NCBI RefSeq assembly: GCF_019393635.1
Contig: NC_057867.1
Coordinates: forward strand, 67,335,492-67,399,491
Direction: 5' to 3'
Source: Dromiciops gliroides
Lineage: Eukaryota > Chordata > Mammalia > Microbiotheria > Microbiotheriidae
Length of the DNA stretch: 64,000 nucleotides
Below, piece after piece: positions 45,180-55,655 of the stretch. A program made the translations under genes and the position numbers. The first letter of the stretch is position 1; every line of letters begins with the position of its first letter. The notes under the pieces are model-generated. The model saw only the letters and a program-made list of their open reading frames with translations. It did no database searches and was not told the origin of the DNA.

Positions 45180-45560
45180 ATAATGCTTAAACCCTGACTG
45201 GCTAAGCTCCTTTGAAGATATCTTTTATACACTTCTCATAGCCAAGTTGAGCTGATCCGGTCTGCTTCCACCCACCACATGACTTTCCACTGCCCTTTGA
45301 GTCACCTGTGATCCTGAGTCTCTGGCGCTCATGGCATTCCATGATTTGTAGTCATATAGCGTCACCCGGAGAATATTTGTGTTTAAAAGATGGGATTTGG
45401 CGTCAGGAAGCAGCTTGGGATCATTGAAAGTGCTGCACAATTTCACAAATGCGTTCCAGCTCGCTTTCCTGTTCGATTCTGGACTCAGCTCACTGTCCAT
45501 CTGCAGTGTCTGTCCTAGATACACGTGTTGATGGACTCAATCGGTGAGTTACCAGTCCAA
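45180..45560 (-). mobile_element. RTE-clade LINE reverse-transcriptase C-terminal fragment
   Basis: The minus frame at 45225-45524 reads MYLGQTLQMDSELSPES near the start, then WNAFVKLCSTFNDPKLLPDA and TQRAVESHVVGGSRPDQ. This follows the end of RTE/BovB RT proteins (YLG, W.AF.KL, VTQRAMER, LGVS). The characteristic YG.E.W block is altered (YDYKSWN). It is open for 99 codons but clearly a fragment, and is the only RTE coding piece I see. Confidence 0.7.
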
Positions 45561-46029
45561 CTGCATGTCATCATCTGGGCAGTAACTCAACCATAGATTG
45601 TAAATAAAATCAACTCTGATTTATCTTTGGCTGCTGTTATTTTGAGTCTTGGAACATTCCTACTGTCACACCCATAGCTTCCTAACCTGTAAGAAACACC
45701 AGAATTCTTCTGACAATAAGATCCTCTTCGTTTACCTCTCCTGTCTTCAGCATGAGGCTCAGTCTAGGAATGCTCTCCCAGCAGTCTGTTCTTTGGTATG
45801 CTGGCCACAGAAGAGAGAGAAGCTGGTGCCCACACCAGGGTTATGAACAATAACTGCTCTCTTCCTGGTGCACAGATCATTTGCTGTGCCTTTCTTATTG
45901 TGAGAATGGTTGGTTCTAAATAAATGTTTATTGCATTAAGTAGAAAAAATATTTTTAAAAAGTTTTATGAAAAGAATCAGTAATACATTGCAGTTCTCCT
46001 ATGGAATAACCATAGTGAAGACAGTGGTA
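45561..46029. other. unclassified
   Basis: 'ctaaataaatgtttattgca' near 45920 is L2/MIR-like. The rest is not recognised. Confidence 0.4.
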
Positions 46030-46265
46030 CTTTCATCAAACAAACCAGAGGGGACTGGATTTGAAGTCAAATGCCCTGGATTTGAATCCCTGTTCTGTTA
46101 TTTATGATGATGATGGTCTTATTGCTCCCCGACTTATAAGGTGAAAGGCCTTTAGCAAGTCCCTTAGCCTCTAGGTCTCTGGTTTGCCCTCTCTAAAGTG
46201 AGGTTACCAGACTGCCTAAGTGATCTTTAAAGTGCCTTCTAACTCTAAGTCCTATGACCCTTCGA
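46030..46265 (+). repeat. CORE-SINE with CR1/L3-like tail
   Basis: 'gccctggatttgaatccctg', 'tttagcaagtcccttagcct' and 'aagtgatctttaaagtgcct'. Confidence 0.6.
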
Positions 46266-46534
46266 TCCATGAGACCCAACTATTCCTCTGCCAATTAGGC
46301 CCTTGGAAGGGAACATAAGAAAGGAAGTTCAAGTTCAAGTTGAAATTCAGGAAAATGAGCTATGACGGAAGTTATTTTCTTTTCAATTGTGCCAAGCACT
46401 TCAAGATATGTATAAGAAAACTCTCTGTTTGGAGCCTCTCGAAAAAGCTGAGGCTGAGAGGCATCAATGGAAAGCCTGTTCTTGGCACTGACGTTTCTTA
46501 TTCTGCACGTCTTTCTCCAGACATGAAATGGGGC
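46266..46534. other. unclassified
   Basis: The 87-codon plus frame at 46340-46603 runs on into the next SINE and has no motif. Confidence 0.4.
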
Positions 46535-46765
46535 ATAGTGGCCAGAGTGCTGGTCTTAGAATCAAAGGTCATGGCTTCAAGGCCTGCATCTGCCGCTGAT
46601 TAACCATGGAACCTCATGCAGATTGTTTTACCATTGGTCTTTGTTTTCTCTTCTGAAAAATTGGAATAATGATATTTTTACTATCAGTCTCACATGTGTG
46701 TTGTAAAGGAAGAACTTGGTAAATCTTAAGGCTTTAGAAAAATGTAGGCTTTTATCATTATCTAT
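46535..46765 (+). repeat. CORE-SINE
   Basis: 'gagtgctggtcttagaatca', 'gaacctcatgcagattgttt' and 'cacatgtgtgttgtaaagga'. Confidence 0.6.
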
Positions 46766-46814
46766 ATTATTATTCCTTGCTTGTTTGTAAGTTCCTTGAG
46801 AGCAGGGACCTATT

Positions 46815-47650
46815 TTTGCAACACTTAGCCAGTCAATAAGCATTCATTAAGTGCTTACTATATGCTAAGCACTGTGCTAAGAGCCAGAGGTACCTTTGTG
46901 GTGGCTAAGAACTGGGAATCAAGGGAATGTCCATCAATTGAGGAATGACTGAAGAAGCTGTGGTATATGATTATAGTGGAATGGTCTTGTGCTATAGGAA
47001 ATGACAAACAGGATGATCCCAGAAAAACCTGGAAAGACTCATATGAACTGATGTATAGTGAAGTGAACAGAACTGGGAGGACACTGTACATAGTGACAGC
47101 AGTATTGTTCCATGAGCAATTGTGAATGACTCAATTACTCTCAGCAATACAATGATCCAAGACAATCCCAAGGGACTAATGATGAAGCATATTATCCACC
47201 CCCATTGAAAGAACTGACAAAGAAAGAGCACTTGTGGATTGTACACATATAACCTGGTTAATGTCTTGTGGAGGGGAGAGGAAAGGGAGGGAGGGAGAAA
47301 AATTTGGAACTCTAAATCTTATTAAGAGCCAGAGGTACAAAGAAAGGCAGAAACAGGGTCACTGCCTTCAAAGAACTCACATTAGAATGGGGGAGACAAC
47401 ATGCAAATAATTCTGTACATATAAGATCCATACACAGTAGATGGAAAGTAATCTCATGAGTGAGATATAAGTTTGGGGAGAAGTGAGGAGGGAGAGAGGA
47501 CAGCCAGTGCAAAGGCATGGAGGTGGGAGATGCAGTGTCACATGCAAAGAACAGCAAGATGGCCAAATCTCCATTGCAAACTTGTGGTTCAGCTGGTTCT
47601 CGAACAGGGCCAGAACACTCACTTTAGCTCTTGGACACCTAATCCTTTTT
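46815..47650 (-). repeat. L2 LINE 3' region, antisense, split by an L1
   Basis: 'caataagcattcattaagtg' and 'gctaagcactgtgctaagag', then after the L1 'agaaaggcagaaacagggtc', 'gacaacatgcaaataattct' and 'gaggacagccagtgcaaagg'. Confidence 0.75.
46894..47332 (+). mobile_element. short L1 3' end inside L2
   Basis: Starts 'ctttgtggtggctaagaact' and runs through the ORF2 C-terminus and 3' UTR. The 16-bp TSD taagagccagaggtac is at 46878-46893 and 47333-47348. Confidence 0.92.
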
Positions 47651-48134
47651 CTCAGCCTAGGCCACCAGGGCCATTGTGGGATCAGAGTTCAGGCATACTT
47701 CCAACAATAACTTCCTTGGGGTGGGGAACATAGGTATGGCCCTAAGACAGATGGGTAAATATCTGAGGGCTTTGATTCTTCTCAACTTTCTTCTTGGAAC
47801 ATTGAGACATATGGGACTGACTCTACCAGGCTCTTGCTTTTTTACCAGCTCCATAAGCAAGGTCTATTTTTAGAGTCCCTTCTACCTTCTTTCAACACCC
47901 ACTTTCTTCCTCTGGGCACTTTCTCCTTCCATCTCCAAGGTGTTCAGTGCCCTAATACTGACATTCAGGTGCCCAAGACCCTCTTCCCATTCAGGCCTTC
48001 ATCCCATGCCCTGGCCCTTTCCTGATTCCTTCTCCCTAGTAAAACTTGTTAGGCTTTTGTCTCTTTTGGGAGTGGGACTGAAGAAGGGAGGGCAGGATGG
48101 CCTTGCAGATGTGGCCAATTATTTGTAAGCTCAT
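47651..48134. other. unclassified
   Basis: May include decayed L2 ('tgggcactttctccttccat'). No coding signal despite several overlapping 60-80-codon frames. Confidence 0.35.
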
Positions 48135-48300
48135 AGAATGTAGCACTTGAAGGCAACTGAGATTCTAGTATGACATTTTACAGATAAGGAAGCCCTGCTA
48201 GGGGGAGTGACTTGAACAGTGTTTCCTACTACCTGCTGAATAGCAGAGATAGCTGGGAGTTTAAATCAGGTCATAGATTTTCAGCTAGAAGGGTTGAAGG
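48135..48300 (-). repeat. CORE-SINE, decayed
   Basis: 'gacattttacagataaggaa' and 'gggagtgacttgaacagtg'. Confidence 0.45.
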
Positions 48301-48801
48301 TCTGGCTCTGACACACACTGGCTATGTAACCCTCTCATATCTTTGACAGTCAAGACTAGAATTACAGACAGCAGTTCATCTACATTTGTGGTGGGAATTT
48401 CCACACCAGCAGGTCTTTTCACTGATGAAATCACAGGTCCAAGCATCTTGAGAATGGGATGATCCTAGACCTTCTTTTTCATCAGGCTCCTTATTGACTG
48501 AATACTTCCATGGAGGGTCTCCAAAAGGGTGATAAGGCTGGTGAGGGGACTGAAGACCACACCCCATAGGGATTAGGGTGAAAGAAACTGAACATGCTTC
48601 ACCTGGAGAAGCAAAGACATTTAGGAGGGACAAGAGATCTGGGTTTAAATATGTATAGGGCTATCATGTGGAGAAGGCTAAACCTTGCTCTGCTTGGCCT
48701 TAGGGGACATGGAGAAATGACTGGAAGTTGGAAGGAGATCGATTCTGGCTACAAACAAACATTGTGTCTTATATATAATGGGTGCTTAATAAGGGAAGGA
48801 A
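48301..48801. other. unclassified
   Basis: No repeat recognised with confidence. Confidence 0.35.
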
Positions 48802-49090
48802 ATGTTTTTGTTGTTGTTTGTCCTTTGTTCTTGAGATATCTTGACTTGTAGTGAATTGGATTTAAGTGAGGGAAGGCTGTGCAAGGTCACCAACCTCACT
48901 TTCCTTCAGTCATCTGAGTCCACTGGCAAGATATAGATCAGGACAACTGGAGATGGCCCCACATGTTTAAGGCAATTGGGATTAAGTGACTTTCCCAGGG
49001 TCACATAGCTAGTGTCTGAGGTGAGGTTTGCACTCAGATCCTCCCAACTCCAGGGCCAGTGCTCTAGCCACTGTCACCTAACTGCCCCAC
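48802..49090 (-). mobile_element. composite SINE: tRNA head plus long body
   Basis: 'gtgaattggatttaagtgag', 'ggctgtgcaaggtcaccaac' and 'agatcaggacaactggagat' match the 17254-17552 copy. The reversed tRNA head ends 'cacctaactgcccca'. The TSD gggaaggaa is at 48793-48801 and 49091-49099. Confidence 0.85.
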
Positions 49091-49345
49091 GGGAAGGAAG
49101 TAAGCATTTATAAGATGCCTACAATGTGTCAGGCACTGTGCTAGCCACTTTATAAATGTGATTTCATTTGATTCTTACAACAACCCTACAAGGTAGGTGC
49201 TATTTCTTAGCCCCATTTGACAGCTGAGAAAACTTACACAAACAGAAGCAAGTGAATTGCCCAGGATCATACAGCTAATAGTGTCTGAAGCCAGATTTGA
49301 TGTTCACACTCAGTGTTCCATCCACTGCATCACCTACCATCTACC
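49091..49345 (-). repeat. CORE-SINE, near full length
   Basis: 'cctacaatgtgtcaggcact', 'cttacaacaaccctacaagg' and 'gatcatacagctaatagtgt', ending 'tccactgcatcaccta'. Confidence 0.75.
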
Positions 49346-49394
49346 TCAATAAGTACTTACCATATAATAAGTATTTGTTGAATTGATGTAAGGA

Positions 49395-49575
49395 AAAACT
49401 TTCTAGCAATTCTAGCAGTATAAACATGAAATCGGTTGCCCCTAGAGGTAGTGAGCCCTTTATCCCTGTAAGTAGTTAAGCACAGATTAGATGACCAGAA
49501 TGCTGGGGATTTTTGCTTCAGGCAGCAGTTGGACTAGATGGTCCCTTGTAGGTTGGAGATCTGGTGATTCCCTGA
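49395..49575 (+). repeat. CR1/L3 LINE 3' end, sense
   Basis: 'cacagattagatgaccagaa', 'cagttggactagatggtccc' and 'gatctggtgattc' give the sense orientation of the family seen reversed at 2730 and 18727. Confidence 0.6.
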
Positions 49576-49744
49576 CTGTGATCTTGGGATCCATCAATTC
49601 AGTCTTGACTTAACCACTCTTTTCCCATGGTTGGACTGGACCAGTTGGGCAGGCCAGTCAAATTGCTAACCTGGCAGTATGTGGAGGCCCTAAGAGGACC
49701 CTTATAATTCTGAGCTTCAGTGGATGGGAAGCAGAGTCAGATAG

Positions 49745-49905
49745 TCTATGGGACAGGAAAGACAATGCTGGTTTTGAATCAAAGGCCCTGCGGTTGAATC
49801 CTGGGTCTGTTACCTTAGGCATTTCACCTCTTTGGGCCTTAGTTTCCTCCTCTGTAAAATAAGAGTTGGCTTAGATGCTGTCTAATGTCCCTTTCAGCAC
49901 TCGAG
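49745..49905 (+). repeat. CORE-SINE with CR1/L3-like tail
   Basis: 'ggttgaatcctgggtctgtt' and 'agttggcttagatgctgtct'. Confidence 0.6.
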
Positions 49906-50744
49906 TCTGCTCCTAGGATCACCTCAGCTAAGCCCATTGAAATATTCCAATCAGGTGTCAAGTCTGAAACTGGCTTAATGTGTGACCTCTCAGGGATGCC
50001 ATTTTCCATTTTAGCAGCTGCTGCCAAGACCTTCCCTCCCTCCCTCCCTGGCATGAGTAATGTAGGGGCTCTGAGCCAGGAGAGCAGATATTTGGGGGAA
50101 GAGGAACCTTTTGTGGCGACCTTCCCATCATTCCACAGAGGTAACCCTGGGGCAAGAATAATCAAGAGCTGACTGTATCTATGTATACGGCAGACACATG
50201 TATATTCTTGGTAAAGCACCTCAAAATAGTTGAGAAAATAATCTTCATAAATGTACATCGTTATTAAGCTTTGATAGTTGTTTATTCATCGCTGGGTGAG
50301 GGAAATGTTTGAATGTGGAAGGAAACTCCCTCTTTCTGCACATACCGAATTCAAACAAACACACCTCTCTCTCCCATAGCCCCCTTTTCTCTCTCCCCAT
50401 GGAACCCAGTTATTTCTAGGATGGCCGAGGTTGGGCCAGGCCCTCCCAGTTCCAGAACCCAAGGAAAGAAGGATGGCACCTCTGTCTTCAAGAGGCTCCT
50501 GTACATGGGTCATGGTCACCTTAACAAACATTGGGCTGGGGAACAGGGAGGGACGACATACCACTGCCCTCCATTTGGGAAATGTTGCCAGCACTGGGGA
50601 ATTGCCCAGTGGTTTCAACCTTGGTTTAATGTCTGTCTCGTGGAACCCCTTCTCACACCATAGTGGGTAATTTGTTTAATGCCAGCCCCCAGAATAAGCT
50701 GCCCCTAACTCAGTGGCCGTGGAAGAGACCTCCCTTGGTGCTTT
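49906..50744. other. unclassified, GC-richer than average
   Basis: Overlapping frames up to 139 codons on both strands at 49839-50670 encode nothing I recognise. No repeat is apparent. It could hold unique conserved sequence. Confidence 0.4.
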
Positions 50745-51000
50745 TCAATTTAATCATCCCTGCCTTCAAATAAGTTGACATTATCTTGGAGTATTGGGAC
50801 AGGGATAAAAGTAAGTGAATACAGACTAATTTCAAGAGGGAGAGGGTGTTAGTGACTAGGGGGACCAGGAAAACCTTACTATAGGAGGAGGCCCTTGAGT
50901 GGTACTTGGAAATTAAAGATTCTAAGGTCGAGTATTTCAGTCAGGGGAGACAGCCTGTGCAAAGGCACAGAAGCAGGAAGTGGAATATCTCATACTTGAC
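50745..51000 (-). repeat. L2 LINE 3' region, antisense
   Basis: 'catccctgccttcaaataag', 'gacagcctgtgcaaaggcac' in reverse L2 order. Confidence 0.6.
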
Positions 51001-51027
51001 TTAATGGAATGACCTCATTCTAGAGGC

Positions 51028-51265
51028 AGGAAGGTGGGGCAGTGGTTAGAGTGCTGGGCCTGGAGTCAGGAAGACCTGAGTTCAAATTCAGCCTCAAACA
51101 TTTACTAGCTGTGTGACTCTGGGCAAGTCACTGAACCTGTTTACTTCAGTTTCCTTATATGTAAAATGGGGAATATTAATAGCACCTATTTCTCCAGGGT
51201 CATCATGAGATCAAATGAGGTAACAGTGCCTGGCACATAGTAGGTGCTTAATAAATGTTTGTTTC
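51028..51265 (+). repeat. CORE-SINE (MAR1-like), full length
   Basis: Head 'ggcaggaaggtggggcagtg', B-box-like 'gagttcaaattcagcctc', core 'gtaaaatggggaatattaat' and tail 'gtgcctggcacatagtaggt' + 'gcttaataaatg'. It is a useful reference copy for this family in the window. Confidence 0.85.
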
Positions 51266-51438
51266 CTTCCTTTGGCCAAGAGTCAGAGGCCACTTGGACT
51301 GGAATGGAAATTATTGTGAAACAAGACTAGAAAGATATTTGGGAGCCAGAGCTTTTTCCCCTTAGGAATACTAAGCAAGGCTCATGTAAAGCTAAATTGG
51401 CAAGTCTGTCTTTGAATCCCTCTGATACCCTTTTAGTA

Positions 51439-51627
<189 letters not shown>

Positions 51628-51969
51628 TCCATCAAACATTTCATAAGAACCTACTGCTTTCTGGGGGTCAAGGAGTTCCAAAGTCCAGGTTGGACACAAA
51701 GTCCCTGAAATAATGGAACTTAGGGTTCCAGAGGAAGATAAGACAGAGAGAGAAGACTAAACATTGCATGATAACATTCATTCGAAAGGTATAAAACAAA
51801 GTGTCATATAATGGCCAAGTGTCTCTGATGCAAAATCCTGTTTTTAAATGCAAAAACTAAAACACATAGGATTAAGAAGGAAACCAAAGTTCATGGATTG
51901 TCTGAAATCTATCCATAGGACTCAGGTTAAGAAGTCTTACCCTAGGAATTCCCTCCACCCTTATGGAAT

Positions 51970-52030
<61 letters not shown>

Positions 52031-52220
52031 TCCCTCTCCTCTCCTCTCCTCTCCTCTCCTCTCCTCTCCTCTCCTCTCCTCTCCTCTCCTCTCCTCTCCT
52101 CTCCTCTCCTCTCCTCTCCTCTCCTCTCCTCTCCTCTCCTCTCCTCTCCTCTCCTCTCCTCTCCTCTCCTCTCTTCTCCTCTCCTCTCCTCTCCTCTCCT
52201 TTCCTTCCCCCTCCCTTCTC
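51970..52220. repeat. (CT)n then (CTCCT)n pyrimidine tract
   Basis: About 28 CT steps (51970-52026), a short CCCTCT transition, then about 33 CTCCT pentamers with one CTTCT variant near 52172. EERRGEERRG-like and SPLLSSPLLS-like frames here are not proteins. Confidence 0.97.
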
Positions 52221-52377
52221 TCTCCCTTCCCTTTTGCTTTATTTGCTTGCTATGTCGGCCCAGAACCCCCCACCCAAGTCTGCCCTTCTCCAATTAATAT
52301 GCCCCCAGGGCCTACTGAAGTATGGAGGATTGTTTAGTAGCTAAGGAATAGTAGCTGATGGTTTAGTGGAGAGTTTA

Positions 52378-52720
52378 CAGAGCTTGGAGCCCAGAGACCT
52401 GGACTTGGGTTCTGGCACTAACATTTATTAGCTGTGTAATTCAGTAACATTACTTATACCTGGGGCAGCTAGATGGCGCAGTGGATAGAGCACTGGCCCT
52501 GGAGTCAGGAGTACCTGAGTTCAAATCTGGCCTCAGACACTTAACACTAGCTGTGTGACCCTGGGCAAGTCACTTAACCCCAATTGCCTCACTAAAAACA
52601 AAAACAAAAAACAAACAAGAAACAAAAAAAAACCCATTGCTTATACCCCATCAGCAGGTCAGATTGCTCATCAGGAAAATGGAAATAATAGTCCTTGGCT
52701 TGCCTGCTTATCAAAGAGGG
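52378..52720 (+). repeat. CORE-SINE split by a younger SINE
   Basis: 'cagagcttggagcccagaga' and 'tttattagctgtgtaattca' before, 'caggtcagattgctcatcag' and 'gaaaatggaaataatagtcc' after the SINE. Confidence 0.7.
52461..52634 (+). mobile_element. tRNA-derived marsupial SINE
   Basis: 'ggggcagctagatggcgcag' head and a CAAAAA-rich tail. The TSD cattacttatacc / cattgcttatacc is at 52448-52460 and 52635-52647, inside a CORE-SINE. Confidence 0.93.
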
Positions 52721-52769
52721 TCCTAGTGAAGAAAGTATTTTCTGAACCCTGGAGGTGAATCATTCTTCT

Positions 52770-52990
52770 AAAAAACCTTCCCAAGTGCTTGAAATATTAT
52801 CCCATTTGATCTTCATGACAACTGTGTAAGGTAAGTGGTGCAGGTATTGTTATCCCATGTTACAGAGGAAGAAACTGAGGCCCAGAAGGGTTATGTAACC
52901 TGCCCCAAGTCACATGGCTGGTAAGTAGCAACCTTAGGGTTTTCATAGAAGTCCCAGACTCCAAATTCAGGGCTCTTTCTGTTAGACTGT
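52770..52990 (-). repeat. CORE-SINE, near full length
   Basis: 'tcttcatgacaactgtgtaa', 'ttacagaggaagaaactgag' and 'ccaagtcacatggctggtaa'. Confidence 0.7.
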
Positions 52991-53131
52991 ACTGCTCTTC
53001 CTCAAAATGGCCTGACTGCTTGAGGCTGATTTTGATATTTTTCTTATTTTTCCCTTGATGTCAGATTGCCACAGGTCATTTCTCCCTTCTTCCAGTGCAC
53101 CTGCCTCTAGCAGACTCCTTTGTCATTTTCT

Positions 53132-54511
53132 TTTCTTTTTAGTTGAAGAGAATTTTATTTTTCAAAATATATTTAAAAACAAATTTTGACATCAATTTTT
53201 TAAAACGTTGTGTTCCAACTTCTCTTCCTCCCTCCCTTCCCACCCCCCATCCACAAGAATTCAAGCAATTCAAAATAAGTTGTACGTGAGTTGTCATGGA
53301 AAACATTCCCATCTTAGCTAGGTTGTGAGAGAAAACAGTTAAAAAAAACAAAACTTCAGATTAAGGAATTGTCAAAAAAAATTTTTTTAAATGTGTTTCC
53401 ATGTTTTAAGATACTATCAGTTCTTTCTCTGTAGATGGATTGCAATTTTCATAAGTCCTTCAGGGTTACATTGTATCATTGCCTTTCTGAAAATAACCAC
53501 ATGCTTCCCAGCCGATGGTCTTACACTATTGCTATTATTTTGTATACAGTACATTTCACTCTGCTTCAGTTCATGTAGGTCTTTCCAGGTTTTTTTGATA
53601 GTATCCTGTTCATCATAACCTGTATATAGTACCTTAAACTGGACAAAGAATTTTCTTCATAATAGCCCAGCAAAGTAGGTACCATATGCTTTGCCATTAT
53701 AATCAATCATCATAACTATTTCCCTCCATCCTATTCCCTTCCCCATGATATTTACTCTATTTTCTATCTTCTTTTACCATATTCCTCCTCCAAAGTGTTT
53801 TACTTCTGACTGTCTCCTCCCCTGCTCTGCAGTCCCTTTTTTCACCCTTCCCTCCTTATCCTCTTCCACTCCTACTTTCCTGCAGGGTTAAATAGATTAC
53901 TCCTCCCAATTGGGTGTGAATGTTATTCCCTCCTTGAGCCCACTCTGATGAGATTAAGGTCTTTGAGCTAATTCTGTGTTCTAAATTTTTCTTCCTCTCT
54001 CCCTCCTCAGCCCTCCCTATGAAATCAAGCAATTCAATATATCATACTTGTGCAGTAATGCAGAACATCTTCACCTTCCTTGAAAGTGTTTTGCTTTTTA
54101 CTGCTCTCTCCCCCAATCTGCCCTTCCCTCCTTCCTCTCTTCTCCCTGCCCCCTTATCTCCCCCTCCCTCAGGGCAAAAAATATATTACTATACCTACTT
54201 GAGTATGTATGTTAGTCTCTCTTTGAGCCGATTCTGATGATATTAAGCTTCACTCACTCCCCCACTCCTTCCCCCTCTTCCCCTCCCCTCCATAAGCTTT
54301 TTTTCTTGTTTCCTTCATGTGAACTACCTCTTCCCAGACCATCTCTCCCCTTCCCCCTCCTCCAGTATATTCTTCCTACCCCTCAACCCTATTTTAAAGA
54401 TGTCATCATGGGTTAGTTAGGTGGCACAGTGGACAAAGCACCAGCCCTGGACCCAGGAGGCCCCAAGCCCAAATCCGGCCCCAGACATAAGACACCCCAC
54501 CCTGTTTGCCT
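53132..54511 (-). mobile_element. HAL1 copy fused to an antisense SINE piece, one TSD
   Basis: In minus-strand order: an antisense SINE fragment (54511-54415), the HAL1 purine-rich linker (54412 to about 53640, with its 'gctcaaagagggaata'-like repeat present twice near 53930 and 54225), then the 3' end (53625-53140). A 17-bp TSD, ctcctttgtcattttct, at 53115-53131 and 54512-54528 encloses both parts, so they landed together. Confidence 0.82.
54415..54511 (+). repeat. SINE head fragment within the chimera
   Basis: 'ttagttaggtggcacagtgg' and 'ccagccctggacccagga' follow the tRNA-derived SINE head, then diverge with at least six T-to-C differences over ~45 bp ('aagcccaaatccggcccca'). Confidence 0.75.
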
Positions 54512-54569
54512 CTCCTTTGTCATTTTCTGTTAAACTCTATAAACCGTCTCTGAATAAAGGCCTCAGAAA

Positions 54570-54790
54570 CTGTCCACGGGTGATGAGTGAGCATGTATCC
54601 ATAGTTAGAATGTGTGGTTTCAAGTCCTGGGGCTTCCACTTTCTCGGTGGACAACAGGTCACTTCCTGTCACGTATGAAATGAAGGAGTTGGTGTAGATA
54701 ATGTCCATGTTCTCTTGCAACTGGAACATTCTGTATTCTATACCCTAAGGTCTAAGGTCTCTTCCAGTTCTGGACATTCTCTGGGTCTCT
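54570..54790 (+). repeat. CORE-SINE with CR1/L3-like tail
   Basis: 'gtttcaagtcctggggcttc' and 'acattctgtattctataccc', the latter a two-unit hint of the tail that forms the minisatellites. Confidence 0.55.
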
Positions 54791-55217
54791 GGAATCTGTT
54801 TTGACTGTTCAGCTGCTTTCTTTTACTCTGTTTTATTTTGTTGCTTCAAGCTTCTTGGCTGGCTGTAGATGGCTGTAGGTTATTGAACAAGTGACCTCTG
54901 GGTAAGTGAGGTGCTAACCGTGCTCAGAACTTGACTCTCCTGTGCAGGAAGATGGAAGGCAAAGAGCCAAAACAGATGTGGCACCAGCTTTACATCTCAT
55001 TGAAAGCACCTGAACCTAAGGACTAAGTTTTGTGCAAGAGTAAAGACACCTCACCTTCCCTGTCCTGATAAGTCCTAATCAGCATTTTCACATGACCACA
55101 TTTTCTAGGGGGGAATCTTCCCCACCACAGACATCTTCGACTGTTTCCCAAATGACCAAAGTGGCTTCAATACCCTGTGTGAGTTCTCTCAAAATAAAGA
55201 AGTCATCACATCAACCT
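54791..55217. other. unclassified
   Basis: No recognised repeat and no coding signal. Confidence 0.4.
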
Positions 55218-55380
55218 TTCAAGGAGGCAAGGAGTCAGAGGCCCTGGTTCAAATCCCACTTCTGCTGTCCATTGCCTGCGCAACTCTGAGGAAGCCACTC
55301 GATATCCCTGGGCCTCAGTTTCCCATCTGTAAAATGAGGGGTTTGGTGGTCCTTTCTAGCTCTAGGTCTATGATCTCTTG
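55218..55380 (+). repeat. CORE-SINE with CR1/L3-like tail
   Basis: 'ggttcaaatcccacttctgc', 'ctgggcctcagtttcccatc' and 'tagctctaggtctatgatct'. Confidence 0.7.
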
Positions 55381-55484
55381 ATATTCCTCCCTAGACTCAC
55401 CATCACCATCTCCTGTATCTCTCTCTAGCAGCTTTGGTTTGGTTTTTGGTTAAAGCTCACAAAGCACATTCCTCATGGGAAATA

Positions 55485-55655
55485 CCTATATAAAGATGAT
55501 CACCCCTATCTTCTGGATGAGGCTACTGCTTCTCACACAGGGGAAGCAAATTCCCCGGAGTCACGAAGATGGGAAGTGACAAAGCCAGAAATTTGGACCC
55601 GAGTCTCCCAACTTCAGGAGCATCAGTACACTTAACAGAATACCACGCTGCCTTT
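55485..55655 (-). repeat. CORE-SINE, decayed
   Basis: 'cttctggatgaggctactgc' and 'gtgacaaagccagaaatttg'. Confidence 0.45.

Noticed and set aside
49839-50258. 139-codon minus-strand frame
   Set aside because: It overlaps a CORE-SINE at one end, no domain is recognised, and other frames in the same region are equally open.
51848-52337. Frames up to 149 codons rich in SLSLS, SPLLSS or EERRGE
   Set aside because: They are products of the CT and CTCCT simple repeats, with no non-repetitive domain.
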